The notes beneath the pieces are model-generated. The model was given only the letters and a program-made list of their open reading frames with translations, was not told where the DNA came from and did not search any database. This document shows positions 8,729 through 17,480 of a stretch of DNA of 64,000 nt, piece after piece (position 1 is the first letter of the stretch; each line of letters begins with the position of its first letter). Source of the stretch: an uncultured Dysosmobacter sp. (GTDB lineage Bacteria > Bacillota > Clostridia > Oscillospirales > Oscillospiraceae); NCBI GenBank assembly GCA_934590165.1, contig CAKTOO010000008.1, positions 1-64,000 of the forward strand, given 5' to 3'. The translations under genes and the position numbers were made by a program.

Positions 8729-10647
8729 TTTTTCTCCAGCTCCTTTGCCTGTTTTTTCTTCCTGGGCTTTGGATATGCGCCTTCGCCCCGCAGGAACACC
8801 GCGCCGAAGGCCGGGATGCGGATGGCGGCGGAGTAGTCCTTCCCATGGGAGGGAACGGTCTCCACCGGCACCGGCTCGGTGTCGCCGAAGCCGGCGCCGC
8901 CGTAAGCGGCATCGTCGGTATTGAACACGGGGACGTACTTCCGGTGGGCCGGAACGCCCATCCGGTAGTTTTCATAGGTATTGGGAGAGAAGTTCACCGC
9001 GCACAGCAGGTCGCGGCCCTTTTTGTCCTTCCGCAGAAACACCACCACATTGTTGTGGTTGTCGTCCGGCACCAGCCACTCGAAGCCCGCCCAGTCGAAA
9101 TCGATCTCCCACAGAGCCGGCTCCTTCTTGTAGAAGGCGTTGATGTCCTTGAAGAACTGGTGGATCTTCTGGTTCTCCTCCCGCTCCAGCAGATACCAGT
9201 CCAGCTGCTGGTCGGAATTCCACTCGTGCCACTGGCCCAGCTCCGCGCCCATGAACAACAGCTTCTTGCCGGGGTGGGCCAGCAGGTACGCGTAAAAGCC
9301 CTTCAGGCAGCGCAGCTGGTTGGAGTAGTCTCCGGGCATTTTTCCCACCACGCTGCCCTTCATGTGGACCACCTCGTCGTGGGAGATGGGCAGCACAAAG
9401 TTTTCGGAAAAGGCATACATCATGGAGAAGGTGATATCTTTGTGGTGGTCCTGACGGAACCAGGGGTCCATCTTCAGATAGTGGCACATGTCATTCATCC
9501 AGCCCATGTTCCACTTCAGGTTGAAGCCCAGGCCGCCGATCTCCGCCGGACGGCTCACCATGGGCCAGGCGGTGGATTCCTCCGCGATCATCAGCACATT
9601 GGGATTGACGGAGAAGGCCATGGCGTTGAGCTGGCGCAAAAAGTCGATGGCCTCCAGGTTTTCATGTCCGCCGTATTTGTTAGGGGTCCAGGCGCCGCCC
9701 TGGCGTCCGTAGTCCAGATACAGCATGGAGGCCACAGCGTCCACCCGCAGGCCGTCCACATGGTACTCCTCCAGCCAGAACCGGGCGGAGGAGAGCAGAA
9801 AGCTCTGCACCTCCGGCCGGCCGTAGTCAAAGACCCGGGTACCCCAGCCGCCGTGCTCCCACTTGTTGGGGTCGCTGTACTCGTAGCAGCAGGTGCCGTC
9901 AAACTCATACAGGCCCTGGATATCCTTGCAAAAGTGGGCGGGCACCCAGTCCAGGATGACGGCGATGCCGTTTTTATGCATATGGTTCACAAACCACATG
10001 AAGTCCTTGGGCTTGCCAAAGCGGGAGGTGGGGGCGAAGTACCCTGTGCACTGGTAGCCCCAGGAGTCATCCAGGGGGTGCTCCGTCACCGGCAGCAGCT
10101 CGATGGCGGTGTAGCCCATGTCCTTGACATAGGCGGCCAGGTCCTTGGCCAGGTCCTTATAATCGATAAAGTCGCCGTTGTCCCGCTTTTTCCAGGAGCC
10201 CAGATGGACCTCGTAAATATTCAGGGGGGAGGAATAGACCGGATGCTTGCCCTGCCGCTCCCGGAAGGCCTTGTCGCTCCAGCGGAAGCCGGTGATGTCA
10301 TACAGCTTGCTGGCGGTGGCGGGGCGGGTCTCCGTGTGGAACCCGTAGGGATCGGCCTTCAGTCGGGTCTCCCCGTTGGGGCCGGTGACCGCATATTTGT
10401 AAGCGGTGAACTCCTGCAGGCCGGGGATGAAGCCCTCCCACTCCTCACCCTTGCGGGTCAAAGGATCGGCCGCTTTATCCCAACTGTTGAAATCGCCCAC
10501 CACGGAGACGCTTTTCGCGTGGGGAGCCCAGACCCGGAAGGTCCAACCCGCTTTTCCCCGTTTCTCCGTTGGGTGGGCGCCAAACCAAAGCCAGCCGTCT
10601 GTCAGCTTGCCTGCGTGGTATTGAGCCGCTTGTTCCTTGTTTGTCAT
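8725..10647 (-). CDS. glgB: 1,4-alpha-glucan branching enzyme
   Basis: 640-residue GH13 branching enzyme that introduces alpha-1,6 branches into glycogen. An N-terminal CBM48 domain (~25-125, [19 protein letters not shown]) is followed by the catalytic barrel with [11 protein letters not shown] (nucleophile D303), [10 protein letters not shown] (acid/base E356) and the ISHDEVVH transition-state aspartate, then an all-beta C-terminal domain. I chose the ATG at 10647, with AGGAG 8 nt upstream; a GTG at 10665 lies before that site. It is the first gene of the operon, with a promoter at 10744-10772. Confidence 0.96.
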   Translation of the reverse strand: MTNKEQAAQYHAGKLTDGWLWFGAHPTEKRGKAGWTFRVWAPHAKSVSVVGDFNSWDKAADPLTRKGEEWEGFIPGLQEFTAYKYAVTGPNGETRLKADPYGFHTETRPATASKLYDITGFRWSDKAFRERQGKHPVYSSPLNIYEVHLGSWKKRDNGDFIDYKDLAKDLAAYVKDMGYTAIELLPVTEHPLDDSWGYQCTGYFAPTSRFGKPKDFMWFVNHMHKNGIAVILDWVPAHFCKDIQGLYEFDGTCCYEYSDPNKWEHGGWGTRVFDYGRPEVQSFLLSSARFWLEEYHVDGLRVDAVASMLYLDYGRQGGAWTPNKYGGHENLEAIDFLRQLNAMAFSVNPNVLMIAEESTAWPMVSRPAEIGGLGFNLKWNMGWMNDMCHYLKMDPWFRQDHHKDITFSMMYAFSENFVLPISHDEVVHMKGSVVGKMPGDYSNQLRCLKGFYAYLLAHPGKKLLFMGAELGQWHEWNSDQQLDWYLLEREENQKIHQFFKDINAFYKKEPALWEIDFDWAGFEWLVPDDNHNNVVVFLRKDKKGRDLLCAVNFSPNTYENYRMGVPAHRKYVPVFNTDDAAYGGAGFGDTEPVPVETVPSHGKDYSAAIRIPAFGAVFLRGEGAYPKPRKKKQAKELEKK

Positions 10648-10743
10648 ATTGTTTACTCCTCTCACCGGACACCGGTCCCGGCGCCGGTTCGCGCTTTTCC
10701 TTTGTTGCTTTATACAAATGAACTGCCACTATATATCGTGTAT

Positions 10744-10772
10744 ATTATACTTCTTTGATGAAATACCGTCAA
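10744..10772 (-). promoter_or_regulatory. SigA-type promoter of the glg operon
   Basis: Minus strand TTGACG (10772-10767), 17-bp spacer, TATAAT (10749-10744). It lies about 95 bp before the glgB ATG. Confidence 0.88.
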
Positions 10773-10977
10773 GGATGCCTCCGTCGAAAAAGGAACCGCG
10801 TTTTTGGTTCGTTTTACCTTTTTGTTCTCTGTTTTCACAGTTATTTTTGGATACATTTGTCAAAAAAGGCAGGATTCCGCAGGGGCTTTTCCTGTTTTTA
10901 ACCCCCATTTTGGAAACGCACAACGCCCACCGTTCCTGTTCTTTTTCCGGGCGGCGGCCTTGGTCCGCGCCCCGTTG

Positions 10978-11006
10978 TTGATTTTACCGCTTCACGCTGG
11001 TATAAT
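10978..11006 (+). promoter_or_regulatory. SigA-type promoter of the TSUP/racemase unit
   Basis: TTGATT (10978-10983), 17-bp spacer, TATAAT (11001-11006); the start codon at 11051 follows after about 37 nt of leader. Confidence 0.85.
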
Positions 11007-11050
11007 AAGTCGGATTTTGCAAAAGAGTGATTTTTCTGGAGGTCCTTTCC

Positions 11051-11872
11051 ATGGATGCGATTCTTTCCCTGCTCACCGGCGTGACGGTGGATGGCTTTGC
11101 CCTGTGGGTAGTGCTGCTCATCTGCGTGGGTGTGTTTCTGGCGTCCTTTATGGATGCCATTGCCGGAGGCGGCGGCATCATCTCCGTCCCCACCTACCTC
11201 ATCGCCTTCGGCGACCTGCCAGCCTATTACGCCCTGGGCACCAACAAGCTCTCTGCCGGCATCGGCACCGTGTTCTCCACCGCCCGGTTCATCCGGCAGG
11301 GCTATGTCCGCTGGAGCCTGTTCGCCCCCGCCATCGTTCTGGCCCTGGGCGGCTCCATGTGCGGCACCTGGCTCCAGCTCCACACGCCGGACCGGGTGCT
11401 GAAATACCTGCTGCTGGCGGTGCTGCCGGTGGTGGCGGTGGTGACGCTGCGCAACCGCAGCTGGCCCGACGAGCCCAGTGAGATGGATTTCCGCATCCAG
11501 GCGGCCATCGTCTGGGCGGCCTCTTTCCTGGTGGGCGGCTATGACGGCTATTACGGTCCCGGTACCGGCACATTCCTCATGATCATCTTCATCCGCCTGG
11601 CTAAGCTGGACACCCGCCACGCCGCCGGCGGCGTGAAGGTCATCAATCTCGCCTCCAACCTGGGCAGCCTGTTCACCGCCCTCACCGCCGGATATGTATA
11701 TGTGGGCGTGGGTCTCATCTCCGCCGTGGCCTCCATCGCAGGCCACTACCTGGGTGCCGGCCTGGCCATCAAAAACGGCAGCAAGATCGTCCGCCCTACC
11801 GTTATTCTGGTGCTGATCCTGCTGACGGTGAAAGCGGGCAGCGAGCTGCTGTTCCCGGAATTCTGGAGCTGA
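11051..11872 (+). CDS. TSUP-family (TauE/SafE) anion permease
   Basis: 273-residue integral membrane protein of the sulfite/organosulfonate exporter family. It has about eight hydrophobic segments and the repeated family motifs: FMDAIAGGGGIISVPTYL with LGTNKLSAG in the first half, and YDGYYGPGTGTFLMI with AAGGVKVINLASN in the second. The ATG at 11051 follows GGAGGTCCTTTCC. Members move sulfite, sulfoacetate or other small anions across the cytoplasmic membrane; substrate is not predictable here. The racemase gene follows 16 bp later, probably on the same transcript. Confidence 0.9.
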   Translation: MDAILSLLTGVTVDGFALWVVLLICVGVFLASFMDAIAGGGGIISVPTYLIAFGDLPAYYALGTNKLSAGIGTVFSTARFIRQGYVRWSLFAPAIVLALGGSMCGTWLQLHTPDRVLKYLLLAVLPVVAVVTLRNRSWPDEPSEMDFRIQAAIVWAASFLVGGYDGYYGPGTGTFLMIIFIRLAKLDTRHAAGGVKVINLASNLGSLFTALTAGYVYVGVGLISAVASIAGHYLGAGLAIKNGSKIVRPTVILVLILLTVKAGSELLFPEFWS

Positions 11873-11888
11873 ACACAGGAGGTGCACT

Positions 11889-12599
11889 ATGGAAAAAAGA
11901 TCCATCGGTATTTTGGGCGGCATGGGGCCGCTGGCCACGGCGGACCTGTTCCGCAAGATCGTGACCTTGACCTGCGCCGGCTGTGACGGCGACCACATCC
12001 GCGTCTACATCGACAGCAATTCCTCCATCCCTGACCGGACAGCGGCCATTCTGAACGGCGGCCCCGACCCCCTGCCCGCCATGCGGGATTCCCTGCGGAA
12101 GCTGGAGCGCTGCGGCGCCGACTGCATCATTATGCCCTGCAACACCGCCCATTACTTTCTGCCCCGACTTCAGGCTTTGACAGACGTCCCCTTCCTCAGT
12201 ATGCTGGAAGCCGCCGCCAAGGCCGCCCGAGACCGCTTTTCCGGCGGGACCGCCGCCGTGCTGGCCACCCGGGGCACCCTGTCCTCCGGCCTGTACCAGC
12301 GGGCGCTGGAGGCGGAGGAGGTCCCCTATTTGATCCCCGACGAGGCGGAGCAGGCCGCCCTCATGCGGGTCATTTACGACGGCGTGAAGGCCGATGCGGC
12401 TCCTGAGGCCTACCGGGCCGACCTGGAGGCCGTGGTGGAGTCCATGTCCCGCCGGGGTGCCGGTTATTTCATTCTGGGCTGCACGGAGCTGCCGCTGGCC
12501 GCGGCGGCTCTGGGTCTGGCCGCTCCCACGCTGGACCCCACGGAGGAGTTGGCAAAATCTGCCATTCGCTGGTGTGGCTTCCAGGTCAAGGGTGAATAA
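11889..12599 (+). CDS. Aspartate/glutamate racemase family protein
   Basis: 236-residue PLP-independent amino-acid racemase of the RacD/YgeA type. It starts with KRSIGILGGMGPLATADLF and carries the two catalytic cysteines in MPCNTAH (C84) and LGCTELP (C198) that act as the acid/base pair. A GGAGG lies 7 nt before the ATG. Likely role: production of D-Asp or D-Glu for peptidoglycan or turnover of D-amino acids; the precise substrate is open. It shares the upstream TSUP promoter. Confidence 0.92.
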   Translation: MEKRSIGILGGMGPLATADLFRKIVTLTCAGCDGDHIRVYIDSNSSIPDRTAAILNGGPDPLPAMRDSLRKLERCGADCIIMPCNTAHYFLPRLQALTDVPFLSMLEAAAKAARDRFSGGTAAVLATRGTLSSGLYQRALEAEEVPYLIPDEAEQAALMRVIYDGVKADAAPEAYRADLEAVVESMSRRGAGYFILGCTELPLAAAALGLAAPTLDPTEELAKSAIRWCGFQVKGE

Positions 12600-12613
12600 C
12601 GCAAATTTTTCAC

Positions 12614-12650
12614 GCCCGGTTTGGCATTTTGCCTGACCGGGCTTTCTTTT
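12614..12650 (+). terminator. Terminator of the TSUP-racemase unit
   Basis: GCCCGGTttGGCA pairs with TGCCtgACCGGGC, followed by TTTCTTTT. Confidence 0.85.
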
Positions 12651-12693
12651 GCCCCGTTTTATTTACACTTTTCACAGATTCCGCCCATGCTTC

Positions 12694-12722
12694 TTTACAC
12701 GTTCTTAATATTTTGCTATAAT
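12694..12722 (+). promoter_or_regulatory. SigA-type promoter of the DAACS symporter
   Basis: TTTACA (12694-12699), 17-bp spacer, TATAAT (12717-12722). The ~80-nt leader contains a small hairpin, CGCTTCG (12741-12747) with CGAAGCG (12758-12764), of unknown role. Confidence 0.85.
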
Positions 12723-12808
12723 ATTTGCAACTTGAGGGGGCGCTTCGTGTCTATTTCCGAAGCGCAGCGGGCCCGTCCCGCCACAAACTATTATTTTGAG
12801 GTGAGCCT

Positions 12809-14026
12809 ATGAAGAGGAAACTAAGTCTTCCCGTTCAGATCCTGATTGCCCTGGTCTTGGGCGTCATCGTCGGCCTGATCTGCTACACGACCGACACCGC
12901 TGATTTCACCACCAATTATCTCAAGCCTTTCGGTACCATCTTTGTCAACCTTCTGAAATTCATCGTGGTCCCCGTGGTCCTGTTCTCCATGATCGACGGT
13001 ATCCTCTCCATGAACGACATGAAGAAGGTGGGCGCCGTAGGCTGGAAGACCATGGCGTTCTTCCTGTGCACCACTGCCATTGCCTGCGTCATCGGCCTGG
13101 TGATGGCCAATTTGTTCAACGGTGCGGGCCTGTTCCCCACCCTGACTCTGGAGGAAGGCGCCACCTGGGATAAGGCCACCTCCGCCAACTTTATGGATAC
13201 CTTGGTTGGCATTTTCCCCTCCAACATGTGGGATGCCTTCACCAAGGCCAACATGCTCCAGGTCATTGTCATTGCCCTGTTCTTCGGCGGTGCCATCATG
13301 GCCGCCGGCGAGAAGGGCCAGCTGTGCCGGGACATCGTCTCCTCCTTCAATGAGGTCATCAACAAGCTTATGGCTTTCATCATCAGCCTCAGCCCCATCG
13401 GTGTGTTCACCATGATGGCCTGGGTGGTGGCCACCCAGGGTGCCGAGATCCTGGGCCATCTGGCTCTGGTGCTGCTGTGCGCCTATATCGCCTATATCCT
13501 CCACGCCGTGCTGGTGTACTCCTTCTCCGCCAAGGCCTTCGCCGGCATCACCCCCGCGAAGTTCTTCAAGGGCGCTTTTGCCGCCATGATGTTCGCCTTC
13601 ACCTCCACCTCCTCCGCCGCCACTCTGCCCGTCTCCAAGGAGTGCGCCCATGAGCTGGGCGCCGATGACGATGTGGCCGCCTTCGTGCTGCCCCTGGGCT
13701 CCACCATCAACATGGACGGCACCGCCATCTACCAGTGCGTGGCCACCGTGTTTCTGGCCACCTGCGCCGGCATGCACCTGACCATCGGCCAGATGGTCAC
13801 CATCGTGGTCACCGCCACCCTGGCCTCCATCGGCACCGCCGGTGTCTCCGGCGCCGGCATGATCATGCTGGCCATGGTGCTGACCGCCATGGGCATCGAC
13901 GTGAACCTCATCATGATCATCTACGGCGTGGACCGCCTGTTCGACATGGGCCGCACCTGCCTGAACGTCACCGGCGACATCGCCTGCTCCCTGTGCGTCA
14001 CCAAGTGGGAGAGCAAGAAAAAGTAA
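12809..14026 (+). CDS. Dicarboxylate/amino acid:cation symporter (DAACS family)
   Basis: 405-residue membrane transporter of the GltP/GltT/SstT fold. It has eight predicted membrane helices plus two re-entrant loops: the serine-rich TSTSSAATLP hairpin (near residues 268-277), the NMDGTA substrate/cation motif in helix 7 (near 304-309), and GVDRLFDMGRTCLNVTGD in helix 8. The DRxxDMxRTxxNVTGD signature supports binding of an anionic or neutral amino acid with Na+ or H+. GAGGTGAG precedes the ATG. It is monocistronic with its own promoter and terminator. Confidence 0.94.
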   Translation: MKRKLSLPVQILIALVLGVIVGLICYTTDTADFTTNYLKPFGTIFVNLLKFIVVPVVLFSMIDGILSMNDMKKVGAVGWKTMAFFLCTTAIACVIGLVMANLFNGAGLFPTLTLEEGATWDKATSANFMDTLVGIFPSNMWDAFTKANMLQVIVIALFFGGAIMAAGEKGQLCRDIVSSFNEVINKLMAFIISLSPIGVFTMMAWVVATQGAEILGHLALVLLCAYIAYILHAVLVYSFSAKAFAGITPAKFFKGAFAAMMFAFTSTSSAATLPVSKECAHELGADDDVAAFVLPLGSTINMDGTAIYQCVATVFLATCAGMHLTIGQMVTIVVTATLASIGTAGVSGAGMIMLAMVLTAMGIDVNLIMIIYGVDRLFDMGRTCLNVTGDIACSLCVTKWESKKK

Positions 14027-14040
14027 ATTTTTCAAGCAAC

Positions 14041-14074
14041 GCGCCGGCTGCCAAAAGCAGCCGGCGCTTTTTTT
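14041..14074 (+). terminator. Terminator of the DAACS symporter
   Basis: GCGCCGGCTGC-caaaa-GCAGCCGGCGC followed by seven T. Confidence 0.93.
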
Positions 14075-14105
14075 GATTTCCGCCGTCTGCTCCCCAATTT
14101 TTCCA

Positions 14106-14134
14106 GCATAACAGTTTTCTGGGCGTAAATACTA
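14106..14134 (+). promoter_or_regulatory. Candidate sigma-G promoter of spoVT
   Basis: GCATA (14106-14110), 17-bp spacer and AATACTA (14128-14134) match the forespore sigma-G/F pattern (-35 GNATR, -10 CATNNTA) in all but one -10 base. spoVT is sigma-G-dependent in B. subtilis, so both context and sequence agree. Confidence 0.65.
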
Positions 14135-14215
14135 CCTTTAGTTTCCGTTCACCCGGGCACCGCGGCCGGGCTGAACAGCATTGCAAAAACAGCAGGAAAG
14201 GTTTGAATGTAAACT

Positions 14216-14755
14216 ATGAAGGCAACTGGAATCGTCAGAAGAATTGATGATCTGGGCCGGGTGGTCATTCCCAAGGAGATCCGCCGCACCATGCGCATCC
14301 GGGAAGGAGACCCATTGGAAATTTACACCAGTCGGGACGGAGAGGTCATCTTCAAAAAATACTCTTTGCTGGGAGGGCTGGAGGACTTCGCGGCGGACCT
14401 GTGTGAGACCATGAGCCGCTCTACCGGCGCCATCTGTGCCGTCACGGACCGGGACACCATCATCGCCGTGGCCGGCGGGGCCCGGCGGGAGTTGATGGGC
14501 AAGCGCATCTCTCCGGAGCTGGAGCGGATCATGGAGGCCCGGAAAATTTACCAATCCACCGGAGAGGGCCCCGCTGTTCCTGTGTCGGAGGACTCCGACA
14601 AGCTCCGGGCCCGCGTGGCCGCGCCCATCCTGGCGGAGGGCGACCTTTTGGGGCTGGTGCTGTTTGTGGGCGACGGGGATGCCGCCACTGGAGAAACGGA
14701 ATTCAAGCTGGCCCAGACCATCGCCGCCTTTTTGGGCCGGCATATGGAAGGCTGA
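14216..14755 (+). CDS. spoVT: Stage V sporulation protein T, forespore transcription regulator
   Basis: 179-residue regulator. An AbrB-type swapped-hairpin DNA-binding domain occupies residues 1-~50 (MKATGIVRRIDDLGRVVIPKEIRRT) and a GAF-like ligand domain ~55-178. Length and domain order match B. subtilis SpoVT. In the forespore SpoVT modulates sigma-G genes and so affects spore germination properties. The ribosome binding site is weak: GGAAAGG lies about 13 nt upstream. It is monocistronic between two strong terminators, with a sigma-G-like promoter about 75 bp upstream. Together with spoIIID it indicates a sporulating host. Confidence 0.95.
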   Translation: MKATGIVRRIDDLGRVVIPKEIRRTMRIREGDPLEIYTSRDGEVIFKKYSLLGGLEDFAADLCETMSRSTGAICAVTDRDTIIAVAGGARRELMGKRISPELERIMEARKIYQSTGEGPAVPVSEDSDKLRARVAAPILAEGDLLGLVLFVGDGDAATGETEFKLAQTIAAFLGRHMEG

Positions 14756-14790
14756 GAAAAAACACGGACGCTCAGGCGTCCGTGTTTTTT
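14755..14790 (+). terminator. Terminator of spoVT
   Basis: ACACGGACGC-TCAG-GCGTCCGTGT flanked by A-run and T-run. Confidence 0.92.
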
Positions 14791-14847
14791 CGTATAGGGA
14801 CAGCCCCGCCGCCGTATGCTTTAGAGATTTGAAAAGGAGGCGGTCTT

Positions 14848-16218
14848 ATGCTGGCATTCTGGTCCCTCTCCATGTTCCAGGCCGTCCGCGCCGTGACGCT
14901 GCCCGCCCTGCTGGGCACCGGTGTGTTTTTGACCCTGCGCATGGGGTTTCTTCCCTGGCGGAACCTGTTTCCCGCTCTGAAGCTCCTCACCCGGCGGGAA
15001 TCCCGCTCCGCCGGCGGCGGCCGGGTCTCGCCCCTCTCCACCCTCATGACCGCCCTGGCGGCCACCATCGGCACCGGCAACATTGTGGGCGTGGCCACCG
15101 CCATCACCGCCGGCGGCCCCGGCGCCCTGGTGTGGATGGAGATCGCGGCCCTGTTCGGTCTTTCCTCCAAATTTGCCGAATGCGCCTTGGCGGTCAAATT
15201 CCGCCGCCCCGGCGAAGTCTCCGGCGGCCCCATGTACGTCATGGCCCGGGGCATCCGCCCCCGGCTCCTGGGCCGGGTCCTGGCTGCCGTTTTCGCATTT
15301 TTCGCAGTGCTGGCCTCCTTCGGCATCGGCGATGTAACCCAGTCCAACTCCATTGCCGCCGCCCTTCGCCAGGCATTTTCCCTTCCGCCGGTGCTGGTGG
15401 GGTTTGTGACGGCGGCGTTGACCCTCATCATCATCCAGGGCGGCATTCACCGCATCGCCGGGGCGGCGTCGGTGCTGGTGCCGGTCATGGCGGGCGGGTA
15501 TCTGCTGGCGGGGCTGGCCGTCATCGCGGTCCACTGGCAAAGCGTCCCCGCCGCCCTGGGAGAAATGTTTTCTCAAGCCCTCTCTCCCGCCGCCGTCGCC
15601 GGGGGCGCCGCCGGGACCGCCCTTCGCTGGGGCGTGGCCCGAGGCATCTTCTCCAACGAGGCAGGCATGGGCTCCGCCGCCATCACCGCCGCCTCCGCCG
15701 GCGGCTCCCCCGCCCTCCAGGGCTGCATCCACATGACCGGCGTCTTTTTCGACACCATTGTGGTCTGCACCGTCACGGGCCTCGCCATCTGCTGCTCCGG
15801 CGTTCTGGGGACCGCGGACAGCGCCACGGGCCTTCCGGCGGAGGGCGCCGCCTTGACCATTCTGGCCTTTGAAACGGTGCTGGGCAGCGCAGGACGGATC
15901 TTTTTGGCGGTCTCCATTGTGCTGTTTGCCTTTTCCTCCATGCTGGGCTGGGCGTACCAGGGGGAGATCGCTTTGATTTATCTGGCGGGACGCCGGGCCG
16001 TGCCCCTGTACCGCTGCCTGTTCGCCGCTGCGGCCCTGGCCGGGGCCTTTTTGGATGTGGAGGCCGCTTTCGGCCTTTCAGACCTGTTCAACAGCCTCAT
16101 GGCCCTGCCGAACCTGGTCTGCCTTTTGCTGCTCTCCGGTGCCGCCTCCCGGGAAATGGAGGCGTTCCAGCCGGAATTTTACCGGGGAAAGCAGAGAAAA
16201 CCTGTAAATTTTCTGTGA
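14848..16218 (+). CDS. Alanine/glycine:cation symporter (AGCS family)
   Basis: 456-residue integral membrane protein of the sodium:alanine symporter family, with about eleven hydrophobic helices. Family motifs seen: TALAATIGTGNIVGVATAITAGGPGA (given here in pieces: ATIGTGNIVGVA near 73-84 and AGGPGALVWME), the GPMYVM segment, and GVARGIFSNEAGMGSA near 265-280. AAAGGAGG precedes the ATG at 14848. It imports alanine or glycine with Na+ or H+. There is no obvious terminator before the CobW gene 71 bp on, but that gene probably has its own promoter. Confidence 0.93.
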   Translation: MLAFWSLSMFQAVRAVTLPALLGTGVFLTLRMGFLPWRNLFPALKLLTRRESRSAGGGRVSPLSTLMTALAATIGTGNIVGVATAITAGGPGALVWMEIAALFGLSSKFAECALAVKFRRPGEVSGGPMYVMARGIRPRLLGRVLAAVFAFFAVLASFGIGDVTQSNSIAAALRQAFSLPPVLVGFVTAALTLIIIQGGIHRIAGAASVLVPVMAGGYLLAGLAVIAVHWQSVPAALGEMFSQALSPAAVAGGAAGTALRWGVARGIFSNEAGMGSAAITAASAGGSPALQGCIHMTGVFFDTIVVCTVTGLAICCSGVLGTADSATGLPAEGAALTILAFETVLGSAGRIFLAVSIVLFAFSSMLGWAYQGEIALIYLAGRRAVPLYRCLFAAAALAGAFLDVEAAFGLSDLFNSLMALPNLVCLLLLSGAASREMEAFQPEFYRGKQRKPVNFL

Positions 16219-16223
16219 CAGAG

Positions 16224-16251
16224 TTGCATTTTCCCATTTTAATGGTAAGAT
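16224..16251 (+). promoter_or_regulatory. Possible promoter of the CobW-like gene pair
   Basis: TTGCAT (16224-16229), 16-bp spacer, TAAGAT (16246-16251). The match is moderate. I see no clear Zur or Fur palindrome in the 71-bp gap. Confidence 0.45.
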
Positions 16252-16289
16252 AAAGGCGTTGAAAATTTTTATGCAAAGGACTTGATTCT

Positions 16290-17456
16290 ATGACGAAAAT
16301 CGACATCGTCTCCGGTTTTTTGGGTGCCGGCAAGACCACGCTTATCAAAAAGCTGCTGGCAGAGGCCTTCCAGGGCGAGAAGCTGGTGCTCATTGAAAAT
16401 GAATTCGGCGAGATCAGCATCGACGGCGGCTTTTTGAAGGACTCCGGCGTGCAGATCTCCGAGATGTCCTCCGGCTGCATCTGCTGCTCCCTGGTGGGCG
16501 ACTTCGGCAAGGCTCTGAAGGATGTGCAGGCCCAGTTCCACCCCGACCGCATCCTCATTGAGCCCTCCGGCGTGGGGAAGCTCAGCGACGTGATCGTGGC
16601 GGTGCAGAACACCGTGGCGGACATCCCCGACATGAAGCTCAACAGCTTTGTCACCGTGGCGGACGCCACCAAGGTGAAGGTCTACATGAAGAACTTCGGC
16701 GAGTTCTACAACAACCAGATCGAATCCGCCGGTGCCATCATCCTGTCCCGGACCCAGAAGCTGAGCCAGGAAAAGCTGGAGGCCGCCGCGGCCATGCTGC
16801 GGGAGAAAAATCCCGACGCCGCCATTCTGACCACCCCTTGGGACCAGCTGGACGGCGCGGTCATCCTCTCCGCCATGGAGAAGGTGTCCCTGGCCGACGA
16901 GCTGCTGGCCAAGATGCGGGCGGAGCACGAGGCCGAGGAGGCGGAGCACGAGCATGAGCATCACCACCACGACCACGAGGACCACGATCATCACCATGAG
17001 GACGAGGATGACGAGCACGAGCATCATCACCACCATCACGATGATGACGAGGACGAACACGCGCATCATCACGATCACGATCATGAGCATGAGCATGAAC
17101 ATGAGCATCATCACGGCCATGATCACGACCAGGAGTGCGATGACCCCAACTGCTCCTGCCATCACCATCATCACCACCATGCCGACGAGGTGTTCACCTC
17201 CTGGGGCAAGGAGACTCCCAAGGCCTTCTCCCAGGCGGACATTCAGCGCATCCTCACGGCTCTGGACACCGGCGATTACGGCAAGATCCTCCGGGCCAAG
17301 GGCATCGTCAGCGGCAGCGACGGTGCCTGGGTGGAGTTCGACTATGTGCCCGAGGAGCATGACATCCGTCCCGGCAAGCCCGACTATACCGGTCGCCTGT
17401 GCGTCATCGGCTCGGAGCTGAAGGAAGATAAACTGGCAGAGCTGTTCGGCCTGTAA
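16290..17456 (+). CDS. CobW/COG0523-family GTPase with extreme histidine-rich metal-binding region
   Basis: 388-residue G3E-family metallochaperone GTPase. The N-terminal GTPase domain has Walker A GFLGAGKT (9-16), an ENEFGE switch region and the family CxCC motif GCICC (C63, C65, C66). Residues ~211-298 form an insertion of His, Asp and Glu with about 40 histidines plus a CDDPNCSC cluster, well suited to buffering Zn2+, Ni2+ or Co2+. The CobW C-terminal domain follows. The usual NKxD guanine motif reads SRTQ, a variant seen in this subgroup. A second CobW-like gene follows 24 bp downstream, so the two probably act together in metal delivery. Confidence 0.93.
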   Translation: MTKIDIVSGFLGAGKTTLIKKLLAEAFQGEKLVLIENEFGEISIDGGFLKDSGVQISEMSSGCICCSLVGDFGKALKDVQAQFHPDRILIEPSGVGKLSDVIVAVQNTVADIPDMKLNSFVTVADATKVKVYMKNFGEFYNNQIESAGAIILSRTQKLSQEKLEAAAAMLREKNPDAAILTTPWDQLDGAVILSAMEKVSLADELLAKMRAEHEAEEAEHEHEHHHHDHEDHDHHHEDEDDEHEHHHHHHDDDEDEHAHHHDHDHEHEHEHEHHHGHDHDQECDDPNCSCHHHHHHHADEVFTSWGKETPKAFSQADIQRILTALDTGDYGKILRAKGIVSGSDGAWVEFDYVPEEHDIRPGKPDYTGRLCVIGSELKEDKLAELFGL

Positions 17457-17480
17457 GTCTGGAAAGGAATTTTACTTCAC

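Larger units (their letters stand above)
10648..11050. other. Divergent intergenic region between glgB and the TSUP gene
   Basis: About 400 bases without a gene. It holds the glgB promoter on the minus strand and the TSUP-transporter promoter on the plus strand. The middle part (10770-10970) is moderately T-rich with no further structure that I can see. Confidence 0.6.

Noticed and set aside
16940..17190. Histidine-codon tandem repeat as a microsatellite or regulatory repeat
   Set aside because: It is a coding low-complexity metal-binding region in the CobW GTPase; repeat units vary and the frame is kept.
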